From contig DAOTXS010000076.1 in the NCBI GenBank assembly GCA_034435055.1, forward strand, positions 1-64,000: a stretch of 64,000 bases of DNA, in the 5' to 3' direction. Shown here one piece after another: positions 23,960 through 31,953 of this stretch. The notes under the pieces were generated by a model. That model saw only the letters and a list, made by a program, of their open reading frames with translations, was not told the origin of the DNA and did not search any database. The position numbers were made by a program, and so were the translations under genes. Numbering within the stretch: position 1 is the stretch's first letter; every line of letters starts with the position of its first letter. Origin of the DNA: DAOTXS01 sp034435055 (lineage in GTDB: Bacteria > Chloroflexota > Anaerolineae > UBA4142).

Positions 23960-25007
23960 CGACTATTATCCATTACAGTTGCGTGCGGTCGCCAAAGAAA
24001 TGGTTTGGGGGGGGCGCAATTTAGAACGATTGCTCGATAAACCGTTTGCCCCGGATGTGATGATTGGCGAAACTTGGGAAGCGTGGGATGGATGTGTTAT
24101 CGAAAATGGCAAACACCGTGGTGCAACGCTGGGTCAACTGATCGAACAAGATGCCGCCGGGATTTTAGGAACGACGGTTGGCAAGCGATTGCCGTTGCTC
24201 TTCAAATTCATCGATGCGCAAGGCGATCTTTCGGTTCAGGTGCATCCCACCGATGAGCAAGCGCAACGACTCGAGAATTATCCGTACGGCAAAACCGAAG
24301 CGTGGTACATTTTGCACGCTGAACCCGGCGCGCAACTGATTCACGGCTTTAAGAACGAGGTTGATGCCAAGAGCGTTCGTGAGCATTTGCAACGGCATCG
24401 CTTGAACGATTTGCTGGCGTACGTGCCGGTACAAGCCGGTGATGTGATCTTTGTGCCCGCCGGCGTCGTTCACGCGATTTTGAAAGGCATCGTGCTCGCC
24501 GAAATTCAAGAGAATTCTGACATCACGTATCGCTTGTATGATTGGGCGCGCGATGATCCTCGTCGTCCCTTGCACATTACTCAATCGATGCAAGTAACAG
24601 ATTTCGCTCGGCAAACCGATCACAAAATTCCAACCTTAACGATTTATTCCGCCGATTTTGACCGGCATTTTCTCGCGGCGTGTCGCTTCTTTTCATTCGA
24701 GTTGCTTGATGTCCGCGCGCCGATTCGCCTCGCCACAAATAATCGATTTCAACTTCTGTCGATCATTCAAGGCGCCGCGCACATCGATAAGGTCGCGGCG
24801 TGGCGCGGACAAACTTGGCTTGTGCCGGCGGCAATCGATTGGTTTTCCATCGAGCCATTTGCCACGAGTAAAATTCTCCGCGCGTACCTCCCCGATTTGC
24901 GCCGCGATGTTATTTTGCCTCTGGTACACGCCGGCATTCAGGCAGACGCCATTGCTCGGCTGGGCGGCGCATTGCCGCGCCACAACGATTTGGTCGGTGC
25001 AATTTAA
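23952..25007 (+). CDS. manA: Mannose-6-phosphate isomerase, class I
   Basis: 351 residues. Interconverts mannose-6-phosphate and fructose-6-phosphate, feeding GDP-mannose and glycan synthesis. Zinc-site features of the type I family are visible: L-S-V-Q-V-H-P (~100), K-T-E-A-W-Y-I-L (~118), and V-H-A-I-L-K-G-I-V-L-A-E-I-Q-E-N-S-D-I-T-Y-R (~175-200). The start overlaps the preceding gene; an upstream in-frame extension of 32 codons belongs to that overlap. Fits with the two membrane glycosyltransferase-like genes in the window. Confidence 0.9.
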   Translation: MTDDYYPLQLRAVAKEMVWGGRNLERLLDKPFAPDVMIGETWEAWDGCVIENGKHRGATLGQLIEQDAAGILGTTVGKRLPLLFKFIDAQGDLSVQVHPTDEQAQRLENYPYGKTEAWYILHAEPGAQLIHGFKNEVDAKSVREHLQRHRLNDLLAYVPVQAGDVIFVPAGVVHAILKGIVLAEIQENSDITYRLYDWARDDPRRPLHITQSMQVTDFARQTDHKIPTLTIYSADFDRHFLAACRFFSFELLDVRAPIRLATNNRFQLLSIIQGAAHIDKVAAWRGQTWLVPAAIDWFSIEPFATSKILRAYLPDLRRDVILPLVHAGIQADAIARLGGALPRHNDLVGAI

Positions 25008-25052
25008 AGCCAGAAAACTGGTTGCGCTAGCCGGGTTTTCCTATTTTACTTG

Positions 25053-25080
25053 CTACAAAAATTGTGCTATACTCACAATT
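25053..25080 (+). promoter_or_regulatory. degV promoter region with lac-operator-like palindrome over the -10 box
   Basis: TATACT (25068-25073) has a weak -35, TTTACT, 17 bases upstream. The -10 box is bracketed by the perfect inverted repeat AATTGTG (25060-25066) and CACAATT (25074-25080), a likely repressor site. The degV ATG lies 15 bases further on. Confidence 0.55.
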
Positions 25081-25094
25081 GAATGAGCAGGTAA

Positions 25095-25988
25095 ATGTAC
25101 CCAATTCAAGTCCGTGAGCCAATTGCGCCGGCGCGAGTAGCCCGTGTCAAGATTGTGACCGATAGTCTGGCGGACATTCCGCCGTCTCTCCTCCAGGAAC
25201 TGGAGATTACCACCGTGCCGTGCGTGGTGAGATTCGGTGATACCGAGTACCGCGACCGGGTGGATTTATCGCCGTGCGCGTTCTACCAAAAGTTGACCGC
25301 CAGTCCGATCTTGCCCACCACTGCCGCGCCATCGTGCGGGGTGTTTGAGCAAGTTTATCAACGGCTGTCGCAAGAGACCGACGAGATTTTGGCGATCCAC
25401 ACCATCGGTTCGCTGACCGGCATCTATAACGCATCGCGTCTCGCCGCGCAAGCCTTTCCCAACGTTCATATCGAATTGATTGATTCGGAACAGGTTAGTA
25501 TGTCGTTAGGGTGGCTGGTGATTCTTGCGGCGCGCGCGGCACAAGCCGGCAAATCGCTTGCCGAAATCAAATCGATGGTACAGAGCGCGTTGCATCGCGT
25601 TCACATCGTGGCAATGCTCGACACGCTTGAATACGCGCAACGCGGCGGACGTTTGGGCAAAGGCGCGGCGCTGGTTGGCGCTTTGTTGAATGTCAAACCG
25701 TTGCTCTCCGCCGAACACGGTGAAATTGTTCCCGTTGAAAAAGTACGTTCGCTTCGCCGCGCGCTGGAACGCCTTGTGGATATTGTGGTCAACTCTGGGG
25801 CGGTGCAGGAAGTTGCTGTCGTTCATGCCAACGCTGTCGAATATGCGGAACGCGTCCGTGAAATGTTGGCGCGGGTTTATCCCACGAAGACGATTTTATT
25901 ATCCGAGACCGGACCTGTTCTCGGAACGCACGCGGGACCCGGCGCAGTGGGAATCGCTTGGCTTTCGGAAAAGAACGGAAGAGTGTGA
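25095..25988 (+). CDS. DegV family fatty-acid-binding protein
   Basis: 297 residues. DegV/FakB proteins bind a fatty acid and present it for phosphorylation or storage. Family features: K-I-V-T-D-S-L-A-D-I-P (residues ~19-29), L-P-T-T-A-A-P-S-C-G-V-F (~75), I-H-T-I-G-S-L-T-G-I-Y-N (~100), I-D-S-E-Q-V-S-M-S-L-G (~130) and L-E-Y-A-Q-R-G-G-R-L-G-K (~180). A paired kinase FakA is not in the window. Control by the palindrome over its promoter is inferred. Confidence 0.92.
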   Translation: MYPIQVREPIAPARVARVKIVTDSLADIPPSLLQELEITTVPCVVRFGDTEYRDRVDLSPCAFYQKLTASPILPTTAAPSCGVFEQVYQRLSQETDEILAIHTIGSLTGIYNASRLAAQAFPNVHIELIDSEQVSMSLGWLVILAARAAQAGKSLAEIKSMVQSALHRVHIVAMLDTLEYAQRGGRLGKGAALVGALLNVKPLLSAEHGEIVPVEKVRSLRRALERLVDIVVNSGAVQEVAVVHANAVEYAERVREMLARVYPTKTILLSETGPVLGTHAGPGAVGIAWLSEKNGRV

Positions 25989-25998
25989 TCGAACTCAA

Positions 25999-26031
25999 AA
26001 ATAACCTCTCGATAATTCCGAGAGGTTATTT
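25999..26031 (+). terminator. Terminator after degV
   Basis: AAATAACCTCTCG (25999-26011) pairs with CGAGAGGTTATTT (26019-26031) around a 7-base loop, followed by TATTT. Confidence 0.85.
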
Positions 26032-26070
26032 TATTTACATAACATACAACATTAAATTTTTTATTTTTAC

Positions 26071-26099
26071 TTGACAAATTTTGAAAAATACAGTAAATT
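26071..26099 (+). promoter_or_regulatory. Sigma70 promoter of the DUF2089/SHOCT-like cluster
   Basis: TTGACA (26071-26076), 17-base spacer, TAAATT (26094-26099). The region is strikingly AT-rich compared with the rest of the window, and the following ATG at 26130 has an AAAGGA box. Confidence 0.75.
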
Positions 26100-26129
26100 A
26101 TCGATGTAAATAACAAAAGGATTTGGTAT

Positions 26130-26522
26130 ATGCATTCAGTTTTTGGTAAGTGCCCAATTTGTGGCAAAGAATTGATTGTAACGCATCTTGAGTGTCGCGC
26201 ATGTGGAACTGACATCGGTGGTCAATTTGCGGTTGGTCGCTTGTCCCAACTTGGCGCGGACGAAATTCAATTTGTCGAGATTTTCATCAAGAATCGCGGC
26301 AACGCCTACAAAGTTGGTGAGGAATTGGGAATGCCGTATTCAACGGTGCGCGCGCGGTTGACCGAAATCATTCGCGCAATGGGGTACGAACCCGGCGCGG
26401 AATCGAAAGAAGAAGTGTTGACGATTGCGCCGGAAAAACGCAAGTCGGTGTTAGACGATCTTGCCAAAGGCAAGATTACTGCTGACGATGCCGTGCGTTT
26501 GTTGCAAGGCGAATCGACATAA
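26130..26522 (+). CDS. DUF2089 family protein
   Basis: 130 residues. Zinc ribbon C-P-I-C-G ... C-R-A-C-G (residues ~8-30), then a helix-turn-helix-like DNA-binding segment (A-Y-K-V-G-E-E-L-G-M-P-Y-S-T-V-R-A-R-L, ~55-80), then a C-terminal helical hairpin R-K-S-V-L-D-D-L-A-K-G-K-I-T-A-D-D-A-V-R-L-L, the same short motif that recurs in three downstream genes. Probably the transcriptional regulator of the cluster, sensing an envelope or other stress; that role is inferred from domain order and position. Confidence 0.85.
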   Translation: MHSVFGKCPICGKELIVTHLECRACGTDIGGQFAVGRLSQLGADEIQFVEIFIKNRGNAYKVGEELGMPYSTVRARLTEIIRAMGYEPGAESKEEVLTIAPEKRKSVLDDLAKGKITADDAVRLLQGEST

Positions 26523-26533
26523 GGAGTTCACGA

Positions 26534-27517
26534 GTGGTCGCGCGTGTTCTTGATCGATCCAAGCAATCGTTTCGTGGCATTCGTCCGTTCAATCCAGCGC
26601 GTGATTTGACCAGCATCGCGCGGTTGCTCGAAGAAGCTTTCCGCCCGGATCACAATTTTCCGTTCGCGAATATGCCTCTTCTGCGGGAAGCCGGCATTGT
26701 GCTTTGGACGTTGAATTACGCGCCAGGGTTTCCCGATCCCACCGAGGGCTTGGTGTGGATCGAGGATGGAAAAATTGTTGGCAATATTACGATCACGATC
26801 AATCATGGTTCTCCCGACCGCTATTACGTCAGCAATGTTGCCGTCAAGACCGAGTACCGCCGGCAAGGTATTGCGCGGGCGTTAGTGCAAGCGGCGATTG
26901 AGCAGGCGCGTCAGCAGCATGCCAAATGCATTTTGCTCAACGTCCGCCCCGATAATTCAGGCGCGATGAAACTTTACACCGACCTGGGATTCCGAACCAT
27001 CGAAACGAATGGTGAGTGGAAACTTGAAACACTCCTGCACCAATCATTATCGATTGATTGGAGCAATCTACGTCCGCTCAAATCATCGGATCAGCCCGCG
27101 GTGGTGAATTTGCTCCGGTCGATTACGCCCGAGTCGGCGCGCCACCTGCGGCGCGAAACGAACGATTTTGAGTTGACGTGGGACGCTTTGTTCTTTGAAA
27201 CAATCGCCGATTTTTTTATAGGGCAGTCGACGCGCCGGTGGGCGTTGGAACGCGAGGGCAAATTGGTCGCCGTGATGCTTGTGCGCGGACAGCGGCTTGG
27301 CTCGCCGCACAAGATCGCCATTCACATTCATCCCGATTATCGCGGACGCGTGGAGGATGAATTGATTGCCGCCGCGCTCGATCATTTGCGCCAATTCCCG
27401 CCGCGAACCATTCACGCGGCGGCGACGAATTCGCACCCGGCGTTGGTCGATGCGTTGGAACGACAAGGATTTCGATTTCTCAACGGATTGACGCTGATGG
27501 AATTGGTTTTGAATTGA
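26534..27517 (+). CDS. GNAT-family N-acetyltransferase, double domain
   Basis: 327 residues from a GTG with AAGGAG 5-10 bases upstream. The first GNAT domain carries the acetyl-CoA motif V-A-V-K-T-E-Y-R-R-Q-G-I-A-R-A-L-V (~100-118) and N-S-G-A-M-K-L-Y-T-D-L-G-F-R (~140-155). The second half repeats the fold in weaker form, ending in H-P-A-L-V-D-A-L-E-R-Q-G-F-R-F, and lacks a clear R/Q-x-x-G-x-G/A loop. Substrate unknown. It sits between DUF2089 and the SHOCT-like genes, with 11-base gaps, in one apparent operon. Confidence 0.82.
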   Translation: MVARVLDRSKQSFRGIRPFNPARDLTSIARLLEEAFRPDHNFPFANMPLLREAGIVLWTLNYAPGFPDPTEGLVWIEDGKIVGNITITINHGSPDRYYVSNVAVKTEYRRQGIARALVQAAIEQARQQHAKCILLNVRPDNSGAMKLYTDLGFRTIETNGEWKLETLLHQSLSIDWSNLRPLKSSDQPAVVNLLRSITPESARHLRRETNDFELTWDALFFETIADFFIGQSTRRWALEREGKLVAVMLVRGQRLGSPHKIAIHIHPDYRGRVEDELIAAALDHLRQFPPRTIHAAATNSHPALVDALERQGFRFLNGLTLMELVLN

Positions 27518-27528
27518 GGAGCATCCAA

Positions 27529-28134
27529 GTGGAAAATTCAGATACGTTGAATGTGTTGAAACAATTAGAGCGTGGCGAGATTAGCGCCGATCAAGCGGAA
27601 GCACGTTTGCACGCGCCGCCCGTGATCGAGCGCGTTGAGACACCGCCGTTTGATCGGACGCAACTGCCGGGGTGGGTTTATCGGCTTGGCGTTTGGACCT
27701 TGTTTGCCGGCGTGCTGACTGTTGTGTTTGGCGCGTGGATTATCACGGCAACGTACCGGACAAACATCTTTTTGTTCTTGATGGGTTTGGCGGTTGTCTT
27801 GTGGGGCACGCTTTTAACCACGCTTGGCGCGGGTACTTTTACCGGGCATTGGATTTATATCAGCGTTGATCGCTCGCACAAAAACAAACACGCGATTCGA
27901 TTTGGTATGCCGTTCCCGATCAGTTTGCTTCGGCTGGGTTTATGGTTTGCGCAATTCAAACCACCGCGGACCGGCTCGCGCGTCAACGTCCGCACCGACC
28001 GGGTGAATTTCAACGCGTTGTGGGAAGACCCGGAAGAGTTAATCAGCGCGCTTGAACGGGAATTGAAAGCGGGGCGTGGTATCACCATCGACGTCGATGA
28101 TAAGGGCGAACGCGTTCAAGTGTACATCGTTTGA
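27529..28134 (+). CDS. SHOCT-like membrane protein
   Basis: 201 residues from the GTG at 27529 (GAGGAG 7 bases before). The N-terminus carries the hairpin motif V-L-K-Q-L-E-R-G-E-I-S-A-D-Q-A-E-A-R-L, followed by two membrane helices (~residues 50-105) and a C-terminal cytosolic beta domain (N-V-R-T-D-R-V-N-F ... I-T-I-D-V-D-D-K-G-E-R-V-Q-V-Y-I), which resembles the C-terminus of the next gene (V-D-V-E-D-E-D-D-G-E-H-V-E-V-F-I). The order and motif recall LiaX/YvlB-type envelope-stress proteins; this is a loose resemblance. Confidence 0.6.
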   Translation: MENSDTLNVLKQLERGEISADQAEARLHAPPVIERVETPPFDRTQLPGWVYRLGVWTLFAGVLTVVFGAWIITATYRTNIFLFLMGLAVVLWGTLLTTLGAGTFTGHWIYISVDRSHKNKHAIRFGMPFPISLLRLGLWFAQFKPPRTGSRVNVRTDRVNFNALWEDPEELISALERELKAGRGITIDVDDKGERVQVYIV

Positions 28135-28167
28135 GTCAATTGATTTCTAAACAGTGAGAGGTGAAAT

Positions 28168-28554
28168 ATGGCAACGCCACAAGAACGCATCCAGATTTTG
28201 AAAATGATCGAGAACAAACAAATCACGGCAGAGGAAGGCGCCAAACTCCTTGCCGCGCTTGGCGAAGTGGATCAACCGGAGAAAAAAGGATTTACGCCAT
28301 CTCCATCGACCAGCGGCAGATGGTTCCGCGTGCGCGTAACTGATCTGCGTACCGGCAAGCGCAAAGTCAACGTCAATATCCCGCTCGGTTTGGTCGATGT
28401 GGGGATGAAGATGGGCGCCAAGTTTGCGCCCGCCGGATTGGAAGGCCTCGATATGCAACAAATCATCGAAGCAATCAAAGCCGGCGGCGAAGGCAAGATT
28501 GTCGATGTGGAAGACGAAGATGACGGCGAACATGTTGAAGTATTCATCGAGTAA
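28168..28554 (+). CDS. SHOCT-like small protein
   Basis: 128 residues, soluble. N-terminal hairpin Q-I-L-K-M-I-E-N-K-Q-I-T-A-E-E-G-A-K-L-L, then F-R-V-R-V-T-D-L-R-T-G-K-R-K-V-N-V-N-I-P and a C-terminal acidic tail ending V-E-V-F-I-E. GAGAGG box before the ATG. The pattern is that of the small YvlB/SHOCT-domain proteins often found with DUF2089; function unknown. Confidence 0.7.
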   Translation: MATPQERIQILKMIENKQITAEEGAKLLAALGEVDQPEKKGFTPSPSTSGRWFRVRVTDLRTGKRKVNVNIPLGLVDVGMKMGAKFAPAGLEGLDMQQIIEAIKAGGEGKIVDVEDEDDGEHVEVFIE

Positions 28555-28595
28555 GCACGCTGGAAGTAACACCCACTGAAGAGGAGAGGGAGGAT

Positions 28596-28910
28596 ATGAC
28601 CGGTAATTCTGGTTTTGAGCAAACCGAATTTCACGACGCGGAGGCTGCGCGATTGAAGCAACAAATCAAAGAAGAAGTCCGCCAATCCGTTCGCGCGGCG
28701 GTGGCGGATGCGCTGAAGGCACGACATCAAATTCATATTCAAATGCATCGGCGTGCGCACCGTCACACCGATGAAGATCGCCGCAATGAATCGACAGAAT
28801 CATCGTGCGGTCCCGTGGCTGGCTCGCCCGAACGTCAAGCGATTTTGGACGCCATCGCGCGCGGCGAGTTGAGTGTGGACGACGCGATCAAAAAACTGAC
28901 CGGTGAATAA
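28596..28910 (+). CDS. SHOCT-like small protein, C-terminal hairpin
   Basis: 104 residues. A long charged helix (residues ~15-60) containing a His-rich patch (H-R-R-A-H-R-H) leads to the C-terminal hairpin A-I-L-D-A-I-A-R-G-E-L-S-V-D-D-A-I-K-K-L. A GAGGGAGG box precedes the ATG. Last gene of the cluster; a terminator follows at once. Confidence 0.68.
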   Translation: MTGNSGFEQTEFHDAEAARLKQQIKEEVRQSVRAAVADALKARHQIHIQMHRRAHRHTDEDRRNESTESSCGPVAGSPERQAILDAIARGELSVDDAIKKLTGE

Positions 28911-28923
28911 TCGCCGGGAAAAT

Positions 28924-28963
28924 AAAAATGCCGCTGTCAAAATCGACGGCGGCGTTTTTATTT
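28924..28963 (+). terminator. Bidirectional terminator between convergent genes
   Basis: GCCGCTGTC (28930-28938) pairs with GACGGCGGC (28945-28953) with one wobble, flanked by A- and T-runs on the two sides. Confidence 0.75.
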
Positions 28964-30973
28964 TTCTACCCGTACGTTCATCAATTGCACATAATTGTTG
29001 ACGCTCACCTCCGCGCCGCGCGCTTCGAGCGCTTCGTGGGTGAGTGGATTGTACAGCGCCGCGCGCAATTCGTAATTGCCAGGTGGAAGGTGCGCCGGCA
29101 ACGACACACGAATCGGCTCGCGCAAGATTTCCCCGGGTGTCCACCGCGATGTGCCCCACGCGTTGCCAATTGGAATTTCATCCGTCGCTGCAACGAGTGT
29201 GCTGTCGTCCGCGTACACACCGATGAATAAACGATTGTCGATGTTCGTTGGTTCGATGGCTTGCCAATATAAATTCAAATCGATTGCCGCGCCCGCGCGC
29301 GTGGTGAGCGCCGCCGGCTCGATTCCCAGCAACGCAATTCGATTGCCGAACACTACCTCGCGCCGCGTAACCGTCGCGGGCAATGCCGGGATCGGCGCGC
29401 GCGTGGTGAGATAACCTTGCACGCGCGCAAACGATTCGCCAGCAAATCCCTGATCGTCGAGGATGCGTCCGTGCGTGGCAAGATAATCGCGGATGATGCC
29501 GTCCGGATCGACGACGGTGTCGTACAGGCGCAACATCCACACGCGCGGATGTGCGGCAAACAAGCGATCCAGCGCGGCGCGGGTTTCATCAATCGTCGTC
29601 GCGTAAAAATCGGAACGCGGATCGCCCCAGCCCAAATTCGGCGCGCCGCCAAGCGAGCCGGTTTGCGCGACGATGGCGCCACCGGACGCATCGCGCGACG
29701 CAAATTCGGTCAATCGTCCGCGCCACGCTACCGGTTGATCGAAATAAAGCACGAATGCGGGGTAAGTGTAGCCGGCGTTGATAAGCACCGCGTCGCCGGG
29801 GCGCCAGCGTTCGTCGATGTAATTCACCGCGCCGCGCAAATCGTCTTTGGCGTATTGCGGGTTGAACCAAAATTGATAAATCGAAAATGTCGATGCCGCA
29901 ATCAAAATTGCAAGTGTCGCATAAAATATCAAACGTGATGCGTGAATCGCGAGGCGTGAAAATCCAAGCGCGACTAAAATATAGAATGCTGGCGAGTACG
30001 TAAAAATGTAACGAACATGATAGAGCGGTTTCCACAACGAGAGAACGACAATAATCGCGAGCGGAACAAAGGTATAGCCCAATAAAAACAGACCGCCAAC
30101 CGCGGTCGGCTGACTATTTTGTTTGAGTGCGAATAGAATTACCACAGCCACCAGAATCACGACGGGCGTGGCGCTTTGCGGCTCAATGGATTGTCCGAGC
30201 GCGAGCGCGGAAAATGATTCGAGCAAAACTTGGGGGAGCCAAGTGAACGAACGCCACGGCGGGACAGGTGGGTCGATGGCTTGGCGGATCGCGGTGAACA
30301 ACCACGGAAGATAGAGTACGAGGATCGCAAATTGCGATGAAACCCAGGTTGCGATTTTCGGTTTTCGATTCTTTGTCTCTGATCGGGCGACCCAAAGGAG
30401 CGCGGCAAGATTTTCAAAGACAAGCAGAAACGCAAAATAGTAGAGCGTGTAAATGCCCAACGCGCTTACAATTGCATACGCGATGAAATTGCGTGAAACG
30501 ATTTTCGGATGTCCGGCAATCGATGATTGGAACAGGCGCGCAAAGAAATAGACTGATGCTAGCCCCAGCATCGCGCCGAACGTGTACATTCGGACTTCTT
30601 GCGAATACCACAATTGGTAGGGCGACAGTGCAACAAGAAAGGCGGCAAGTATCGCCACGCGATGATCAAACCATTCGCATGCGACGCGGTAAACGAGCGC
30701 GATCAGCAAAACGCCGAAGAAGAGCGAAACGAACGCCATCGCAAATTCTGACCAGCCAGCGAAGCGTCCCCAGAAATGTAGAAGATAATAGTACAGCGGC
30801 GGGTGAATGTCGCCGGCGGTGTGGCGTGTGAGTTGCGCTAATTCCTGCTGAGCAAGAAAAACGCTCACCGTCTCGTCGTACCACAAACTGGAAACGCCGA
30901 GGCGGTACAATCGCAACGCAAATGCGGCGATGAGAATCAGTCCAAGCCCCAAACGGGTGGTGAGTGTTTGCAC
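28958..30973 (-). CDS. GT39-like membrane mannosyltransferase
   Basis: 671 residues. GT-C fold enzyme using a polyprenyl-phosphate sugar donor. The first periplasmic/external loop shows L-W-Y-D-E-T-V-S (residue ~30) with the catalytic Asp-Glu and D-I-H-P-P-L-Y-Y-Y (~55), then about ten membrane helices and a large C-terminal extracytoplasmic domain (~430-671) with a beta-sandwich-like end (L-P-P-G-N-Y-E-L-R-A-A-L-Y-N-P). The GTG start has no strong box. A protein or lipid glycosyltransferase is likely; the exact substrate is unknown. Confidence 0.78.
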   Translation of the reverse strand: MQTLTTRLGLGLILIAAFALRLYRLGVSSLWYDETVSVFLAQQELAQLTRHTAGDIHPPLYYYLLHFWGRFAGWSEFAMAFVSLFFGVLLIALVYRVACEWFDHRVAILAAFLVALSPYQLWYSQEVRMYTFGAMLGLASVYFFARLFQSSIAGHPKIVSRNFIAYAIVSALGIYTLYYFAFLLVFENLAALLWVARSETKNRKPKIATWVSSQFAILVLYLPWLFTAIRQAIDPPVPPWRSFTWLPQVLLESFSALALGQSIEPQSATPVVILVAVVILFALKQNSQPTAVGGLFLLGYTFVPLAIIVVLSLWKPLYHVRYIFTYSPAFYILVALGFSRLAIHASRLIFYATLAILIAASTFSIYQFWFNPQYAKDDLRGAVNYIDERWRPGDAVLINAGYTYPAFVLYFDQPVAWRGRLTEFASRDASGGAIVAQTGSLGGAPNLGWGDPRSDFYATTIDETRAALDRLFAAHPRVWMLRLYDTVVDPDGIIRDYLATHGRILDDQGFAGESFARVQGYLTTRAPIPALPATVTRREVVFGNRIALLGIEPAALTTRAGAAIDLNLYWQAIEPTNIDNRLFIGVYADDSTLVAATDEIPIGNAWGTSRWTPGEILREPIRVSLPAHLPPGNYELRAALYNPLTHEALEARGAEVSVNNYVQLMNVRVEK

Positions 30974-31107
30974 GGTAAATTTGGCGCGCGCTTCGATTGT
31001 TTGAACAGCTCGCGCATAGAATCATTCTAAGTCAGGGTAAATGGCTTGTCAAATGAAAACGGGGCAGACGCCAGAATCGTGCGCCAGGCAGATTCGCCAC
31101 TCGGCGA

Positions 31108-31136
31108 TTGCGTTCTACCCAAAGAATGAGTACAAT
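31108..31136 (+). promoter_or_regulatory. Sigma70-like promoter of the corrinoid-protein gene
   Basis: TTGCGT (31108-31113), 17-base spacer, TACAAT (31131-31136), 32 bases before the ATG with its AAAAGGAG box. No cobalamin riboswitch box was recognised upstream. Confidence 0.6.
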
Positions 31137-31168
31137 AGCGCAACCGTAAACTAGCAAAAGGAGTTACG

Positions 31169-31900
31169 ATGTCGCAAGAAGCGATTCTCAAGGAAATTTA
31201 CGACAACACGATTCTGGGCAAGGTGGCGGAAGTCAAGGCGCTGACCGAGAAAGGATTAGCCGAACAAGTTGATCCGCTCGATTTGCTATATAAAGCATTG
31301 TTGCCGGCATTGCAAGAAGTTGGTCGCCGGTTTGAGACCGGCGAATACTTTGTCCCGGAAATGCTAATGTCGGCAAAATCGATGCAAGGCGCACTAGGGT
31401 TGTTGCGTCCCTTGCTCGCGGCAAAGGGTACAATGTCGCTTGGCAAAGTGGTGATGGGCACGGTGAAAGGCGATGTGCACGACATCGGCAAAAATTTGTG
31501 CAACATTATGCTCGAAGGGGCGGGCTTTGAAGTGATCGACTTGGGAGTGAATACGCCGCCGGAAAAATTCGTGGCGGCGGTGCAACAACATCAGCCGCAG
31601 ATCGTCGGATTCTCTGCGTTTCTTACCACCACGATGCCGATGTTCAAAACAAATATTGAGGCGTTGAAAAAAGCCGGATTGCGCGACAAGGTGTTTGTGA
31701 TGGTCGGTGGCGCGCCGGTCACCGCGCAGTACGCCGAGATCGTGGGCGCGGATTATTACGGACCCGACGCGAGCGCAACGGCGCGTAAAGCCAAAGAGGT
31801 TGTTGGAACCAAAAGCGCCGCGCCGACCGGCGCATTGGCAGATGCAGTCAATGCTATCGAAAAGTTAATGAGTGTTGTTGAGCCGGAAGAAAAAAAGTAA
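31169..31900 (+). CDS. Methyltransferase cognate corrinoid protein (MtbC/MttC type)
   Basis: 243 residues: helical cap (residues ~1-95, with P-A-L-Q-E-V-G-R-R-F-E-T-G-E-Y-F-V-P-E) and B12-binding Rossmann domain with the signature G-D-V-H-D-I-G-K-N (~110), whose His coordinates cobalt, and V-G-F-S-A-F-L-T-T-T (~150) and G-G-A-P-V-T (~185). Such proteins carry methyl groups between a substrate methyltransferase and a second methyltransferase. Neither partner is adjacent, so it is an orphan here. The length and cap fit the methylamine/methanol corrinoid family. Confidence 0.9.
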   Translation: MSQEAILKEIYDNTILGKVAEVKALTEKGLAEQVDPLDLLYKALLPALQEVGRRFETGEYFVPEMLMSAKSMQGALGLLRPLLAAKGTMSLGKVVMGTVKGDVHDIGKNLCNIMLEGAGFEVIDLGVNTPPEKFVAAVQQHQPQIVGFSAFLTTTMPMFKTNIEALKKAGLRDKVFVMVGGAPVTAQYAEIVGADYYGPDASATARKAKEVVGTKSAAPTGALADAVNAIEKLMSVVEPEEKK

Positions 31901-31914
31901 GCGTGTCGTTTGAA

Positions 31915-31946
31915 AGGGCGGGAGTAAAACACCCGCCCTGATTTTT
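31915..31946 (+). terminator. Terminator after the corrinoid protein
   Basis: AGGGCGGG (31915-31922) pairs with CCCGCCCT (31932-31939) and is followed by ATTTTTTA. Confidence 0.85.
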
Positions 31947-31953
31947 TATCGCA

